Source: CAWKEY01 sp963848675 (GTDB lineage: Bacteria; Pseudomonadota; Gammaproteobacteria; Methylococcales; Methylomonadaceae). From it: a stretch of DNA of 64,000 nucleotides. Within the stretch, counting starts at the first letter, position 1. Each line of letters starts with the position of its first letter. The notes under the pieces were generated by a model. The model made no database searches, was not told the DNA's origin, and saw nothing but the letters and a program-made list of their open reading frames with translations. Shown piece by piece: positions 27,519-35,682 of this stretch. The stretch is taken from contig CAWKEY010000023.1 of the NCBI GenBank assembly GCA_963848675.1, forward strand, positions 1 through 64,000, given 5' to 3'. A program made the position numbers and the translations under genes.

Positions 27519-28154
27519 CTAAGCGGCTAAACCAGGGAATAAGCCTTTCAGGCCGCTGGCAATAAATTCAACGGCGAGCGCCGAAAGAATCAAACCCATC
27601 AGACGGGTGAACACATTGATGCCGGTTTGACTTAAATGCCGGGTCAACCAGGGCGCACATCTGAGCACTATCCACAAAATAATCACCACAGCGAATATGA
27701 CCACACTTATCATCAGATAATGATTGATATGGCTGCCTCGGTTGGCATAAAGCACCACAGTACTGATAGCGCCTGGGCCGGCCAGCAGGGGTATCGATAA
27801 CGGTACCACGGCAATAGAAGACTTGGCTTCACCTTCCAGCGCTTCGGCTTTGGTGTGCACAGTCGGACTGATTTTGGCTTGCAGCATGGAAATGGCCATG
27901 AGCATGAGCAGAATACCGCCACTGACCTGGAACGAATGGATACTGATACCAAAAAACAGCAGCAGATTCTCACCGAAAAAAAGCGCCATTAACAAAATTG
28001 CCGTTACCGTAATAACAACTGTTTTTTCGATTATTCTGAGTTCCATCGCCGGGGTATTGGCAATGAGTGCGGCAATAATGGGAACAATGCCTATCGGGTC
28101 AACGACCGCGAATAAGGCAATAAATATTTTTATATATTCGGTGACTTCAAGCAT
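27519..28154 (-). CDS. MarC family integral membrane protein
   Basis: MarC (UPF0056) proteins have six membrane helices; their function is unknown, and the early link to multiple antibiotic resistance has been withdrawn. The signature FVAVVDPIGIVPII-like segment (ALFAVVDPIGIVPIIAAL) follows the start I choose, the ATG at 28154, giving 211 residues, the family's normal size. A start at 28220 would add 22 polar residues not typical of the family. It is divergent from the retropepsin-like gene, and corA follows nine bases downstream. Confidence 0.92.
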   Translation of the reverse strand: MLEVTEYIKIFIALFAVVDPIGIVPIIAALIANTPAMELRIIEKTVVITVTAILLMALFFGENLLLFFGISIHSFQVSGGILLMLMAISMLQAKISPTVHTKAEALEGEAKSSIAVVPLSIPLLAGPGAISTVVLYANRGSHINHYLMISVVIFAVVIILWIVLRCAPWLTRHLSQTGINVFTRLMGLILSALAVEFIASGLKGLFPGLAA

Positions 28155-28261
28155 AATGTTTCCAATGCTGCAGGGCTGGACACAGTATATTCGAGAACGC
28201 CAAGTCAGCAATACATGCAAATAAAGCTATAATCCGTCTCTCGCTTAGGCTATTTCAAATA

Positions 28262-28741
28262 ATGACACAAGTATCGGCAGACAAGCCAATGTTAGGCTGG
28301 CGCGAATGGGTGGTTTTACCTGAACTCAATATCAGCCATATTAAAGCCAAAATCGATACCGGAGCGCGTTCCTCGGCTTTGCATGCCTACACTATCGAGC
28401 CTTATCGTAAAGGCGGGCAGCGCTGGATTATGTTCGCTGTTCATCCCCGGCAGAAACATACCGATGTCTCAATTGAATGTCATGCGCCGATTAAAGACCG
28501 GAGACTGGTTACCGACTCCGGTGGACACAAGCAACGGCGTTATGTCATAGAAACACAACTGGTGCTGGGGCGCTCAATTATCACCGCTGAAATGACCCTG
28601 ACTAACCGTGACAACATGCGCTTTCGTATGCTGCTGGGCCGCACCGCGATGGGTAGCCGCTTTATTATTGACCCGAGCGCATCCTATTTACAGGGAAAAT
28701 CGCCCGCTGATAAAGACTTCTACTTATTAAGTCAGGAGTAA
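28262..28741 (+). CDS. Retropepsin-like aspartic protease family (DUF785 / RimB-like, 'ATP-dependent zinc protease')
   Basis: The 159-residue product has the family's DTGARSSALHA motif (about residues 36-46), matching the catalytic D-T/S-G of retroviral-type aspartic proteases, and the closing LLGRTAMGSRFIIDP strand. Family members often sit beside RimK-type ATP-grasp ligases and may trim glutamate tails; the traditional name ATP-dependent zinc protease has no sequence support. No rimK is present in this window. The ATG at 28262 lies two bases after a short leader without an obvious strong ribosome-binding site. Confidence 0.88.
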   Translation: MTQVSADKPMLGWREWVVLPELNISHIKAKIDTGARSSALHAYTIEPYRKGGQRWIMFAVHPRQKHTDVSIECHAPIKDRRLVTDSGGHKQRRYVIETQLVLGRSIITAEMTLTNRDNMRFRMLLGRTAMGSRFIIDPSASYLQGKSPADKDFYLLSQE

Positions 28742-29014
28742 CTATTCAGGCTATCAAGCGATGTTGTGTTTTGCAGAACCTAATGGGACCCGTTAGAGGA
28801 TTTATAGCAAAAATATACGAAAAACGATAAGCGCGTTGGGATTAAGTTGAAAATCACTGCTGGCCTTACAAATTATCTCAGAGGCTAAAATGGAGGATTA
28901 CCAATCAGCTTTCAGGAAACTCGGAAATGAAAAAATAAATCGGAAAACTAATGCTGGAACGAGAAAAGCCGGCCTGCTGGCCCTGTCATGCCTGTAGTAG
29001 AGGTCAACAATGTA

Positions 29015-29090
29015 TGGCGTCCCCAGGGGGGTTCGAACCCCCGTTACCGCCGTGAAAGGGCGGTGTCCTAGGCCACTAGACGATGGGGAC
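29015..29090 (-). tRNA. tRNA-Glu (anticodon TTC)
   Basis: A 76-base cloverleaf with encoded CCA: acceptor GTCCCCA pairs with TGGGGAC, the anticodon loop reads CTTTCAC with TTC, and the T-arm is GGGGGTTCGAACCCCC. It is identical to the copy at 29233-29308. Confidence 0.97.
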
Positions 29091-29232
29091 TAAAACTGGT
29101 TTAGTCAGCCTATTAGAAGATACTGGCGAATCTTGCCAACTTTAAAACAACAACTGCTTAGTAAAGAGCCAATATCCTGTATTCGCTTTTTAAAGGCGAT
29201 AAGAAAGGTCTACATGTGTAGACCTTGAATTA

Positions 29233-29308
29233 TGGCGTCCCCAGGGGGGTTCGAACCCCCGTTACCGCCGTGAAAGGGCGGTGTCCTAGGCCACTAGACG
29301 ATGGGGAC
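29233..29308 (-). tRNA. tRNA-Glu (anticodon TTC), second copy
   Basis: Identical in all 76 bases to the copy at 29015-29090, including the encoded CCA. The two genes are about 142 bases apart and the identity extends a few bases into the upstream flank (TTAGTC). Confidence 0.97.
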
Positions 29309-29336
29309 TAAAACTAATTCAGTCAATCTGGATATT

Positions 29337-29412
<76 letters not shown>

Positions 29413-29459
29413 TCAGTTGAGAACGCGCATTTTACAGCATTTCTAAACCGTGTCTAGCG

Positions 29460-30863
29460 CTAATTTACATTTTTTATATAATTTAGGGCTCGCTGAATTC
29501 TGGCCAGGGTTTTTTCTTTGCCCAGCAGTGACAAGGTTACATCAATTGCCGGCGAAACCGAGGTTCCGCAGACCGCAACGCGCAAGGGTTGTGCCACTTT
29601 ACCCAGATTAAGGGCCAGGGTTTCGGCAAGATTAACAACGACCTGGTGCAATTTTTCGCCATCCCATTCAGTGACGGTTGTAAATTCAGCGTGCAGTCGC
29701 GCTAAAACGGCTTCAGCACCCGGCGTGAGATTCTTTTTAGCGGCCTTTTCGTCATAGGCTTCAAAATCCTTATAGAAATAGACGCTGGCTGCGGCCATTT
29801 CAACCAGGGTTTTACTGCGTTCTCTTTGCGCGATGACCACATCAACCAAGTCCGGGCCTTCGGAAGGATCAATATCCAACTCGCCCATGTGCCAGCTTAA
29901 ATGACGTGCAACATGGGCAGGATCGCTGTTCATAATGTACTGATGATTAAGCCACAACAGCTTTTCAGGATTAAATGCTGAAGCGGATACATTGACATTC
30001 TCCAGTTGAAAATACTCGACCATTTCATCAATCGTGAAAATTTCCTGATCACCATGCGACCAACCCAACCTGACCAGATAATTCAATAACGCATCCGGCA
30101 AATAGCCGTCATCACGGTATTGCATGACACTCACGGCGCCATGACGCTTGGATAAACGGGCGCCATCCGAACCGAGAATCATCGGTAAATGCCCATATTT
30201 GGGCAATTCTGCGCCTAATGCTTGCAAAATATTCATCTGCCGGGGGGTGTTGTTGATATGATCATCTCCGCGAATCACATGCGTAACGCCCATATCCATA
30301 TCATCGACGACCACCGTCAAATTGTAGGTGGGCGTGCCATCTGCCCTGGCAATAATCAAATCATCCAGTTCCTTATTGGCGACCACAATATCACCCTTAA
30401 CCAAATCGGGAATGGTTACCACACCATCCACTGGATTTTTAAAACGAATCACGGCTTCCTTGTCATTTCCGATTATTGCAGAATCTCTGCATTTGCCGTT
30501 ATAGCGAGGCTTTTCTTTGTTGGCCATCTGCTCAGTGCGTAACTGCTCCAGCTCTTCCTTGCTGCAGGTGCAGTAATAAGCATCACCCTGATTTAACAGC
30601 TGTTGAATGATTTCTTTATAGCGGTCAAAACGTTGGGTCTGATAAAAGGGGCCTTCGTCATATTCCAGACCCAGCCAGGTCATGCCTTCCAGAATGGCGT
30701 TGACCGATTCCTGTGTTGAGCGCTCCAGATCAGTATCTTCAATTCTTAATATAAACCTGCCGCCATGCTTGCGCGCATAAAGCCAGGAAAACAAGGCGGT
30801 TCGCGCACCACCTACATGCAGATAACCCGTTGGACTCGGGGCAAAACGTGTTTTTATACTCAT
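29460..30863 (-). CDS. gltX: Glutamyl-tRNA synthetase
   Basis: GltX charges tRNA-Glu. The 467-residue class I synthetase starts MSIKTRFAPSPTGYLHVGG (the HIGH-type motif is YLHVGG), has the zinc-binding-like CTCSKEEL region near residue 98, and the KMSKS motif in the form LSKRHGA (about residue 240). Downstream on the same strand follow tRNA-Ala and two copies of its own substrate tRNA-Glu. A glutamate-discriminating versus non-discriminating specificity cannot be told by eye, and whether tRNA-Gln is also used is unknown. Confidence 0.98.
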   Translation of the reverse strand: MSIKTRFAPSPTGYLHVGGARTALFSWLYARKHGGRFILRIEDTDLERSTQESVNAILEGMTWLGLEYDEGPFYQTQRFDRYKEIIQQLLNQGDAYYCTCSKEELEQLRTEQMANKEKPRYNGKCRDSAIIGNDKEAVIRFKNPVDGVVTIPDLVKGDIVVANKELDDLIIARADGTPTYNLTVVVDDMDMGVTHVIRGDDHINNTPRQMNILQALGAELPKYGHLPMILGSDGARLSKRHGAVSVMQYRDDGYLPDALLNYLVRLGWSHGDQEIFTIDEMVEYFQLENVNVSASAFNPEKLLWLNHQYIMNSDPAHVARHLSWHMGELDIDPSEGPDLVDVVIAQRERSKTLVEMAAASVYFYKDFEAYDEKAAKKNLTPGAEAVLARLHAEFTTVTEWDGEKLHQVVVNLAETLALNLGKVAQPLRVAVCGTSVSPAIDVTLSLLGKEKTLARIQRALNYIKNVN

Positions 30864-30868
30864 TGATA

Positions 30869-31312
30869 TTATTTCTTTAATAAAATTCTTTTAGCGTATT
30901 CGGTTGGAATTTGTCTGGCCGCGCTTAAGCGCGCGGTTTTATAGCTAAATGCAACGCTGCCTTTAGCAGTCTCATTTCTGCCTAAAATAGCCAGAGAGGC
31001 AGGATGCCCCTGGGCGGCAGCTTTTTCATACCATTGCGTGGCCGTATCGACATTATGCGGCACACCCAGACCTCTGTCGTAGAGCGCAGCCATGACCACT
31101 TCCGCTTCAACCAATCCTTGTTTGGCAGCTTTCAACATCCACTCGGCCGCTTTTTGATCATCTTTTTCCACGCCATCCCGGCCTAGCATATATCTTGCTC
31201 CCATTTTAGCCTGAGCCAAGGCATCGCCCTGCTCTGCCGACTGTTGAACCTCATCCGCCTGTACCGCAAGGCCCAGCGAGAACAGCACCGATAACATCAA
31301 TAACCTGAACAT
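30869..31312 (-). CDS. Sel1-repeat secreted protein
   Basis: The 147-residue product has a signal peptide (residues 1-19, cleavage after VQA) and two complete Sel1-like repeats (ALAQAKMGARYMLGRDGV.. and VEAEVVMAALYDRGLGV..) with the start of a third. Sel1 repeats form a TPR-like superhelix for protein binding. It lies five bases upstream of gltX on the same strand, probably in one transcript, though a functional link is not obvious. Its specific partner is unknown. Confidence 0.85.
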   Translation of the reverse strand: MFRLLMLSVLFSLGLAVQADEVQQSAEQGDALAQAKMGARYMLGRDGVEKDDQKAAEWMLKAAKQGLVEAEVVMAALYDRGLGVPHNVDTATQWYEKAAAQGHPASLAILGRNETAKGSVAFSYKTARLSAARQIPTEYAKRILLKK

Positions 31313-31484
31313 ATAAAACTCCTCTAAATACGCTTGTTAATTCAATAAGCCCTGCATTATTTCACGGCGGCCACCAAAGGCAAAATAGCTCTTCAAATTG
31401 AATGGGATAATGTTAGAATCAAAATTTACTGATATTGCATAACAATGCCTATCTTTAAACAATTTGTTAACAAGGAGATATACA

Positions 31485-32663
31485 ATGAAAAACGCATTGA
31501 TAACTGCTGTAACTATTACTGGCGCCCTGATGTCAGGCTGCGCCACCCAATCCGTAAGTATCTTTGAAATGTTTCAGGCCGAGAACCTTAATGCGGCAGT
31601 TCAGTCAGGACAATATCAGCAAAAAGCCGATAATTTCTTTGTCATCAATGATTCCTCGTCATCAATGGCTGACGATTATCTTGGTGCGGGCTTTCCCGGA
31701 CAACCTGTCCCCACAAAGCTTTCCGTTGAAAAAGAAATACTGAACAGAATAAACCAAACCATTCCAAACTTAAGATTAACCTCAAGCATCCGCAGTTTTG
31801 GTTTTGGCCCCTGCCTGGCTTGGCAATCCACGCAACTGAACCAGGCACCTACTACTTACACAAAATCATCTTTCGGTCAGGGCATCGATTCCCTCAAATG
31901 CGCCAGCGGCGGCTCACCCATGGCTAGCGGCATTGACGGCACCTCAGCTGATTTGGCGGGCACTTCCGGCAATATCGCAGTGTTAATTCTTAGTGACGGC
32001 CATGGCCTGGATTCCGATCCTGTTGCAGCCCTTAAAGCCCTGAAACAGCAATATGGCGACCGGCTCTGTGTCTATTCGGTTTGGGTCGGTAACGAGGAAG
32101 AAAAATCCGGGATAACTGTATTAAATAAACTTTCTAATATTGCCGGCTGCGGCTTCGGCACCATGGCGGAAAATGTTGCCAGCGCCGAGAACATGGCAAA
32201 ATTTGTAAAAAGCATTTTCCTGAAAGCAAATCCGCCCGTCATTGGCGATGAGGATGGTGACGGCGTTCTGGACGATGCGGACCGCTGCCCCGGCACGCCA
32301 AAAGGCGCTCATGTCAACAGTGTGGGTTGCTGGATTATCGAAGGCGTAAAATTCGATACTGATAAAAGCGACATCAAGTCAGAATACTTCGCGGAGCTGG
32401 ACCAAGTGATTTCCGTCATCAGAAACAACCCAGGCTTAAAAATCGAAGTCCAAGGTCATACCGATAACGTCGGTACAGCCAAATATAACCAACGTTTGTC
32501 TGAACGGCGCGCGCAAGCCGTTAAAGCCTATCTAAACCGCGGCGCCCAATCCTACAGCATTTTGTCAGCTCATGGTTATGGCCTGACGCGCCCTATCGAC
32601 AGCAATGAATCACCCGAAGGTCGCGCCAACAACCGCAGGGTCCAGCTGGAAATTCTCAGATAG
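31485..32663 (+). CDS. VWA-OmpA lipoprotein with TSP3-type calcium repeat
   Basis: This is an outer-membrane lipoprotein of 392 residues. The start is the ATG at 31485, with AAGGAG at 31471-31476. A lipoprotein signal ends at ALMSGC (Cys19). A von Willebrand-A-like region (about 45-250) opens with NDSSSSM, a MIDAS-like DxSxS, followed by a thrombospondin type 3 calcium repeat (DEDGDGVLDDADRCPG) and an OmpA peptidoglycan-binding domain with the VQGHTDNVG motif. Such proteins tether the outer membrane to the cell wall and may bind a ligand through the VWA-like part. A terminator hairpin follows. Confidence 0.88.
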   Translation: MKNALITAVTITGALMSGCATQSVSIFEMFQAENLNAAVQSGQYQQKADNFFVINDSSSSMADDYLGAGFPGQPVPTKLSVEKEILNRINQTIPNLRLTSSIRSFGFGPCLAWQSTQLNQAPTTYTKSSFGQGIDSLKCASGGSPMASGIDGTSADLAGTSGNIAVLILSDGHGLDSDPVAALKALKQQYGDRLCVYSVWVGNEEEKSGITVLNKLSNIAGCGFGTMAENVASAENMAKFVKSIFLKANPPVIGDEDGDGVLDDADRCPGTPKGAHVNSVGCWIIEGVKFDTDKSDIKSEYFAELDQVISVIRNNPGLKIEVQGHTDNVGTAKYNQRLSERRAQAVKAYLNRGAQSYSILSAHGYGLTRPIDSNESPEGRANNRRVQLEILR

Positions 32664-32682
32664 TTCTCACTGTAGCACTGAC

Positions 32683-32711
32683 AACCGCCGGCCGAAACGC
32701 CGGCGGTTTAA
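32683..32711. terminator. Hairpin terminator between the OmpA-like gene and queA
   Basis: AACCGCCGG (32683-32691) pairs with CCGGCGGTT (32700-32708) across an eight-base loop, with a short T/A stretch after it. It lies between convergent genes and may serve both. Confidence 0.6.
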
Positions 32712-32772
32712 AGCCCATCCCCCTCTTATCCAACGCATCAACAACGTCTGGAAAATCAACTTTTTAAATAAA

Positions 32773-33795
32773 TCAGCGACTCAAAAACATCGCATCACCG
32801 TAACTAAAGAATCGGTAAGCGCTTTCAATAGCGTGGCGGTAGGCGTTCATAACAGGCTGGTAACCAGCAAAAGCGGAAACCAGCATCAGCAAGGTGGATT
32901 CGGGAAGATGAAAATTGGTCAGCATGGCATCGACTGACTTGAATTGATAACCCGGGGTAATAAACAAGCCGGTATCGCCAAAACCGGCTTCAAGCTGACC
33001 GCTTTTGGATGCTGACTCCAATGCTCTGACTGCCGTGGTGCCGATGGCAATAACCCGGCCGCCGCTTGCTCTGGTCTGACTTACAGCAGCTACGGTTTCT
33101 GGTGGTACGGCATAATATTCCTTGTGCATCAAGTGTTCTGATAAATCTTCCACCCTGACTGGCTGAAAGGTACCGCTGCCGACATGCAGGGTCACAAAAC
33201 ACGCCTGAACGCCTTTGGCTTTTAGCTTTTCCAGGGTATTCAGATCAAAATGCAAACTGGCCGTGGGCGCTGCAACGGCTCCAGCCTCTCTGGCAAAAAC
33301 CGTCTGATAGCGGGTCAGGTCTGAGTCATCATCGGCACGGGTAATATAAGGCGGCAATGGCATATGGCCGATTTGCTCTAATAGCGCAAGCAGGCTGATA
33401 TCGCTTTTAAATTCCAGCTGAAACAGATCATCCGCCCTGCCTGACACTTCACAACGATAACCTTTATCCAATTCAATCCATACCCCCGCTTTCGGCGCCT
33501 TGCTGGCCCTAACGTGGGCAATGGCATGATGGTCATCCAGTATGCGTTCGATAAGAATTTCAACTTTACCGCCGCTGAGTTTTCGACCAAACAACCTGGC
33601 GGGAATAACCTTGGTATCATTAAAAACCAGCAAATCCCGCGCATCGATTAAATCAATAAAATCGGTAAATTTCCGGTCGGTAAGCTGTCCCGTGTCCCGA
33701 TGCATACACAACAGGCGGCTTGCGCTGCGCTCGGACAAGGGCTTTTGCGCGATTAAGGCTTCGGGTAATTGGTAATTAAAGTCACTTTTTTTCAT
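32773..33795 (-). CDS. queA: S-adenosylmethionine:tRNA ribosyltransferase-isomerase
   Basis: QueA transfers the ribosyl part of S-adenosylmethionine to 7-aminomethyl-7-deazaguanine in tRNA, forming epoxyqueuosine. The 340-residue protein is full length: it opens with DFNYQLPEALIAQKPL, has the SRLLCMHRDTG and DLLVFNDTKVIPARL segments, then VGSGTFQPVRVEDL and TNFHLPESTLLMLVSAF. No tgt, yajC or secD follows in this window, which is unusual since queA-tgt often pair; tgt presumably lies elsewhere. Confidence 0.97.
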   Translation of the reverse strand: MKKSDFNYQLPEALIAQKPLSERSASRLLCMHRDTGQLTDRKFTDFIDLIDARDLLVFNDTKVIPARLFGRKLSGGKVEILIERILDDHHAIAHVRASKAPKAGVWIELDKGYRCEVSGRADDLFQLEFKSDISLLALLEQIGHMPLPPYITRADDDSDLTRYQTVFAREAGAVAAPTASLHFDLNTLEKLKAKGVQACFVTLHVGSGTFQPVRVEDLSEHLMHKEYYAVPPETVAAVSQTRASGGRVIAIGTTAVRALESASKSGQLEAGFGDTGLFITPGYQFKSVDAMLTNFHLPESTLLMLVSAFAGYQPVMNAYRHAIESAYRFFSYGDAMFLSR

Positions 33796-33884
33796 GGCGC
33801 GAGATGGTATCAGGTTAAGCTGACGAATACATCTTAAAATGCGCTAGCATTCTTGCGAATGTTTGATTACAATAGCCGCTCTTT

Positions 33885-33971
33885 GCCGGGGTGGCGAAAC
33901 TGGTAGACGCGTTGGATTCAAAATCCAATTGGGGTGACTCAGTGTCGGTTCGATTCCGACCCTCGGTACCA
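33885..33971 (+). tRNA. tRNA-Leu (anticodon CAA)
   Basis: An 87-base class II tRNA with encoded CCA: acceptor GCCGGGG pairs with CCTCGGT (two wobble pairs), the anticodon stem TTGGA/TCCAA encloses TTCAAAA giving CAA, a variable arm follows (TTGGGGTGACTCAG), and the T-arm is CGGTTCGATTCCG. Its 3' side is a likely integrase attachment site. Confidence 0.96.
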
Positions 33972-34003
33972 AACAAAGATTCCGAGCAGTGCAAAGGAAT
34001 ACA

Positions 34004-34038
34004 AAAACCCGCAAGTCACAAGGCTTAGCGGGTTTTTT
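34004..34038 (+). terminator. Rho-independent terminator of tRNA-Leu
   Basis: AAAACCCGC (34004-34012) pairs with GCGGGTTTT (34028-34036), then Ts continue to 34038. It lies 33 bases after the tRNA. Confidence 0.8.
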
Positions 34039-34195
34039 ATTGTCCGGATAAGGCCGGTGTGATTCGTTGACATCTTGGGGTACATGGGGGTATAAATCGG
34101 GGCACATTTTATGATACCCATCGAGATACCCCCAAATGCCTGACCTTTGTCGCCCACACAGTCAGAGACATAACCCATCAAAAGAAAACCCGGCG

Positions 34196-34327
34196 TTTGG
34201 AGTTGCATGTATTTTCCCGGCTATTGGCAACATGGCTATCGGCGAAATTAAATCTCCGGATATTTACAGTGCCATCAAGCCCATCATCGCCAACAATGAA
34301 CTTGATGCTCGATGTTCAAGTTTTTAA
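34196..34327 (+). pseudogene. Fragment of a tyrosine-type integrase (core-binding domain)
   Basis: In one frame the sequence reads IFPAIGNMAIGEIKSPDI followed by YSAIKPIIANNELDA, which closely resembles the end of the core-binding domain of P4-type phage/island integrases (consensus of the kind FP-xIG-xxPI-xEI-xxPxLL). The reading frame closes soon after, and the catalytic domain (R..H-R..Y) is missing. The fragment lies 225 bases downstream of tRNA-Leu, as expected for an element integrated in the tRNA. The N-terminal part is no longer recognisable. Confidence 0.5.
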
Positions 34328-34433
34328 GCTTAGAAAAACAGGAGGGAAACGGGTAAGCTAATCAGTGTTAGAATCGGATGTATTTCAACAGCATGTTGAT
34401 GTCCGAGCTTATAAAGATTCTATAATACACTGA

Positions 34434-34997
34434 AAAACCGTACTTTTAATCACACCCGAACAAACCAAAGCCGACTCCGAACCTTACAAAGCCGGTTTCA
34501 AAAAAATCTCCGGCATCACCATCGAGCGCGTTATACGGGTGATTAACGGTTACGGCGATAATCCCCAGCCTTTGGAGGCCGGTGTCAAAGTCTACCACCT
34601 GACCAAATCGCATTTTCCGCGCGTCGATTTCCAGCCCGACCCAGAGCTTTCCGAAGCCGATAACCTGCAACGGCTGGAAGCTTACATCACCGAAAAAGAA
34701 GCGCAACTGATCGGCCTGTTTGAGCCGCACGAGATACGCGACGAAGTGTTGCTAAAAAACGGCTTCCGTCTGAGCTACCGCTTGCAGGCGCAACCCCAGT
34801 TTACCGCCAACACTGTCAGCCTAGCCGACGACGGCGAACAATCCGCATTGATTTGTCTGGACAACATCCTCTCGGACAAAACCGTCGAGCAGTTATTGGC
34901 AAAACCGCAAGCCTTTATCTGCCTGGAACGCTCATTAAACACCGATGCCAAATGGAACCTGCGCCAGCATCTTAAACATCTGTTTATTGTTTTTTAA
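34434..34997 (+). pseudogene. C-terminal remnant of a DNA methyltransferase, type III Mod-like
   Basis: The open frame (from a stop at 34431 to 34997) encodes about 187 residues with no start of its own family. Segments such as FKKISGITIERVIRVINGYG, HFPRVDFQPDP, and the closing FICLERSLNTDAKWNLRQHL resemble the C-terminal region of adenine-specific methyltransferases of type III restriction systems. The catalytic DPPY and SAM motifs are absent, so it is only the tail. It belongs with the integrase fragment to a decayed island. The family call is from memory of related sequences and moderately sure. Confidence 0.55.
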
Positions 34998-35092
34998 TTG
35001 TCGAAGTTATCGCTCCCACGGTTGCTGTGGAAACGATACAATACATTTATAAATTTAGGCGTTAAAAACTAGAGAACATTGAGACATACAAA

Positions 35093-35310
35093 ATGAACAC
35101 AGCAGAAAAAGTTTAACGAGATGTAAAAGATTTTCCAGAACCTTTAGCTCAAGAGGTTTTGCGGTTCGTAGGGTTTTTAAAATTTAAGCAACTAAACGCA
35201 AAAAAAACACCAAACGAAACCACAATAAAAGCTATGCAAGCCGCAGAGCGTGGCGAATATGAAGCGGTCTCAGTTTAGATGACTTAAAAAAGCAATGGAG
35301 CAATGCGTGA
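35093..35310 (+). pseudogene. Broken antitoxin gene upstream of a YafQ-type toxin
   Basis: From the ATG at 35093 the frame reads MNTAEKV, hits TAA at 35114-35116, then continues cleanly as RDVKDFPEPLAQEVLRFVGF and on to GEYEAV. At about 35270 a frameshift is needed to recover the tail SLDDLKKQWSNA before TGA at 35308-35310. This is the layout of DUF2281/RelB-like antitoxins (N-terminal AEKV..DFPEPLAQEVL and a C-terminal LDDLKKQ). One nonsense mutation and one frameshift make it non-functional. The ancestral stop overlaps the toxin's GTG start. Confidence 0.65.
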
Positions 35311-35575
35311 GAGCTGTTGTACAAACTTCACAGTTTAAACAGGATTTAAAGAAAATAAAGCATTCCGGCCGTTATAAAATCGATGATTTGTTATCCGTTA
35401 TTGAAGATTTAGCGGGTGATAAACCGCTTGATGAGAAACATAAAATGCATTATTTATCAGGTAATTGGCAAGCTCATAAAGAATGTCACATAAAACCAGA
35501 TTGGTTACTCATTTATCAGCTACCAGACGACTTGTGATTTTAGTCAGGACAGGTTCGCATAGTGAGTTATTTTAA
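35307..35575 (+). pseudogene. Broken YafQ/RelE-family toxin gene
   Basis: From the GTG at 35307 the product reads as a YafQ-type mRNA interferase: FKQDLKKIKHSGRYKIDD, LSGNWQAHKECHIKPDWLLIYQLPDD. It then meets TGA at 35535-35537. Shifting frame at that point recovers VILVRTGSHSELF and a stop at 35573-35575, the exact end expected for the family. The lost tail contains the catalytic His (in the GSHSELF segment), so the truncated protein should be harmless, consistent with its antitoxin also being broken. Confidence 0.7.
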
Positions 35576-35682
35576 CGATCAACATCATTATGCAAATGGC
35601 TGTTGATGGAATTGATAATCAATTTTTAAACGAAGCCCTGTCAACTAACGATAACTTTTTACAAAAACAAAGCGCCCCATAC

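Noticed and set aside
28891..28998. 35-codon frame before the tRNA-Glu genes
   Set aside because: Too short, no family, and it overlaps a GGCC-rich hairpin likely to be part of the transcript end.
33844..34208. Minus-strand frames containing RVGIEPT-type strings near tRNA-Leu
   Set aside because: They are translations of the tRNA and its terminator read backwards, a common false gene call next to Leu and Ser tRNAs.
35590..35682. Upstream ATG for valS
   Set aside because: It adds 31 residues with no similarity to ValS and has no Shine-Dalgarno; ATG 35683 gives the standard N-terminus.
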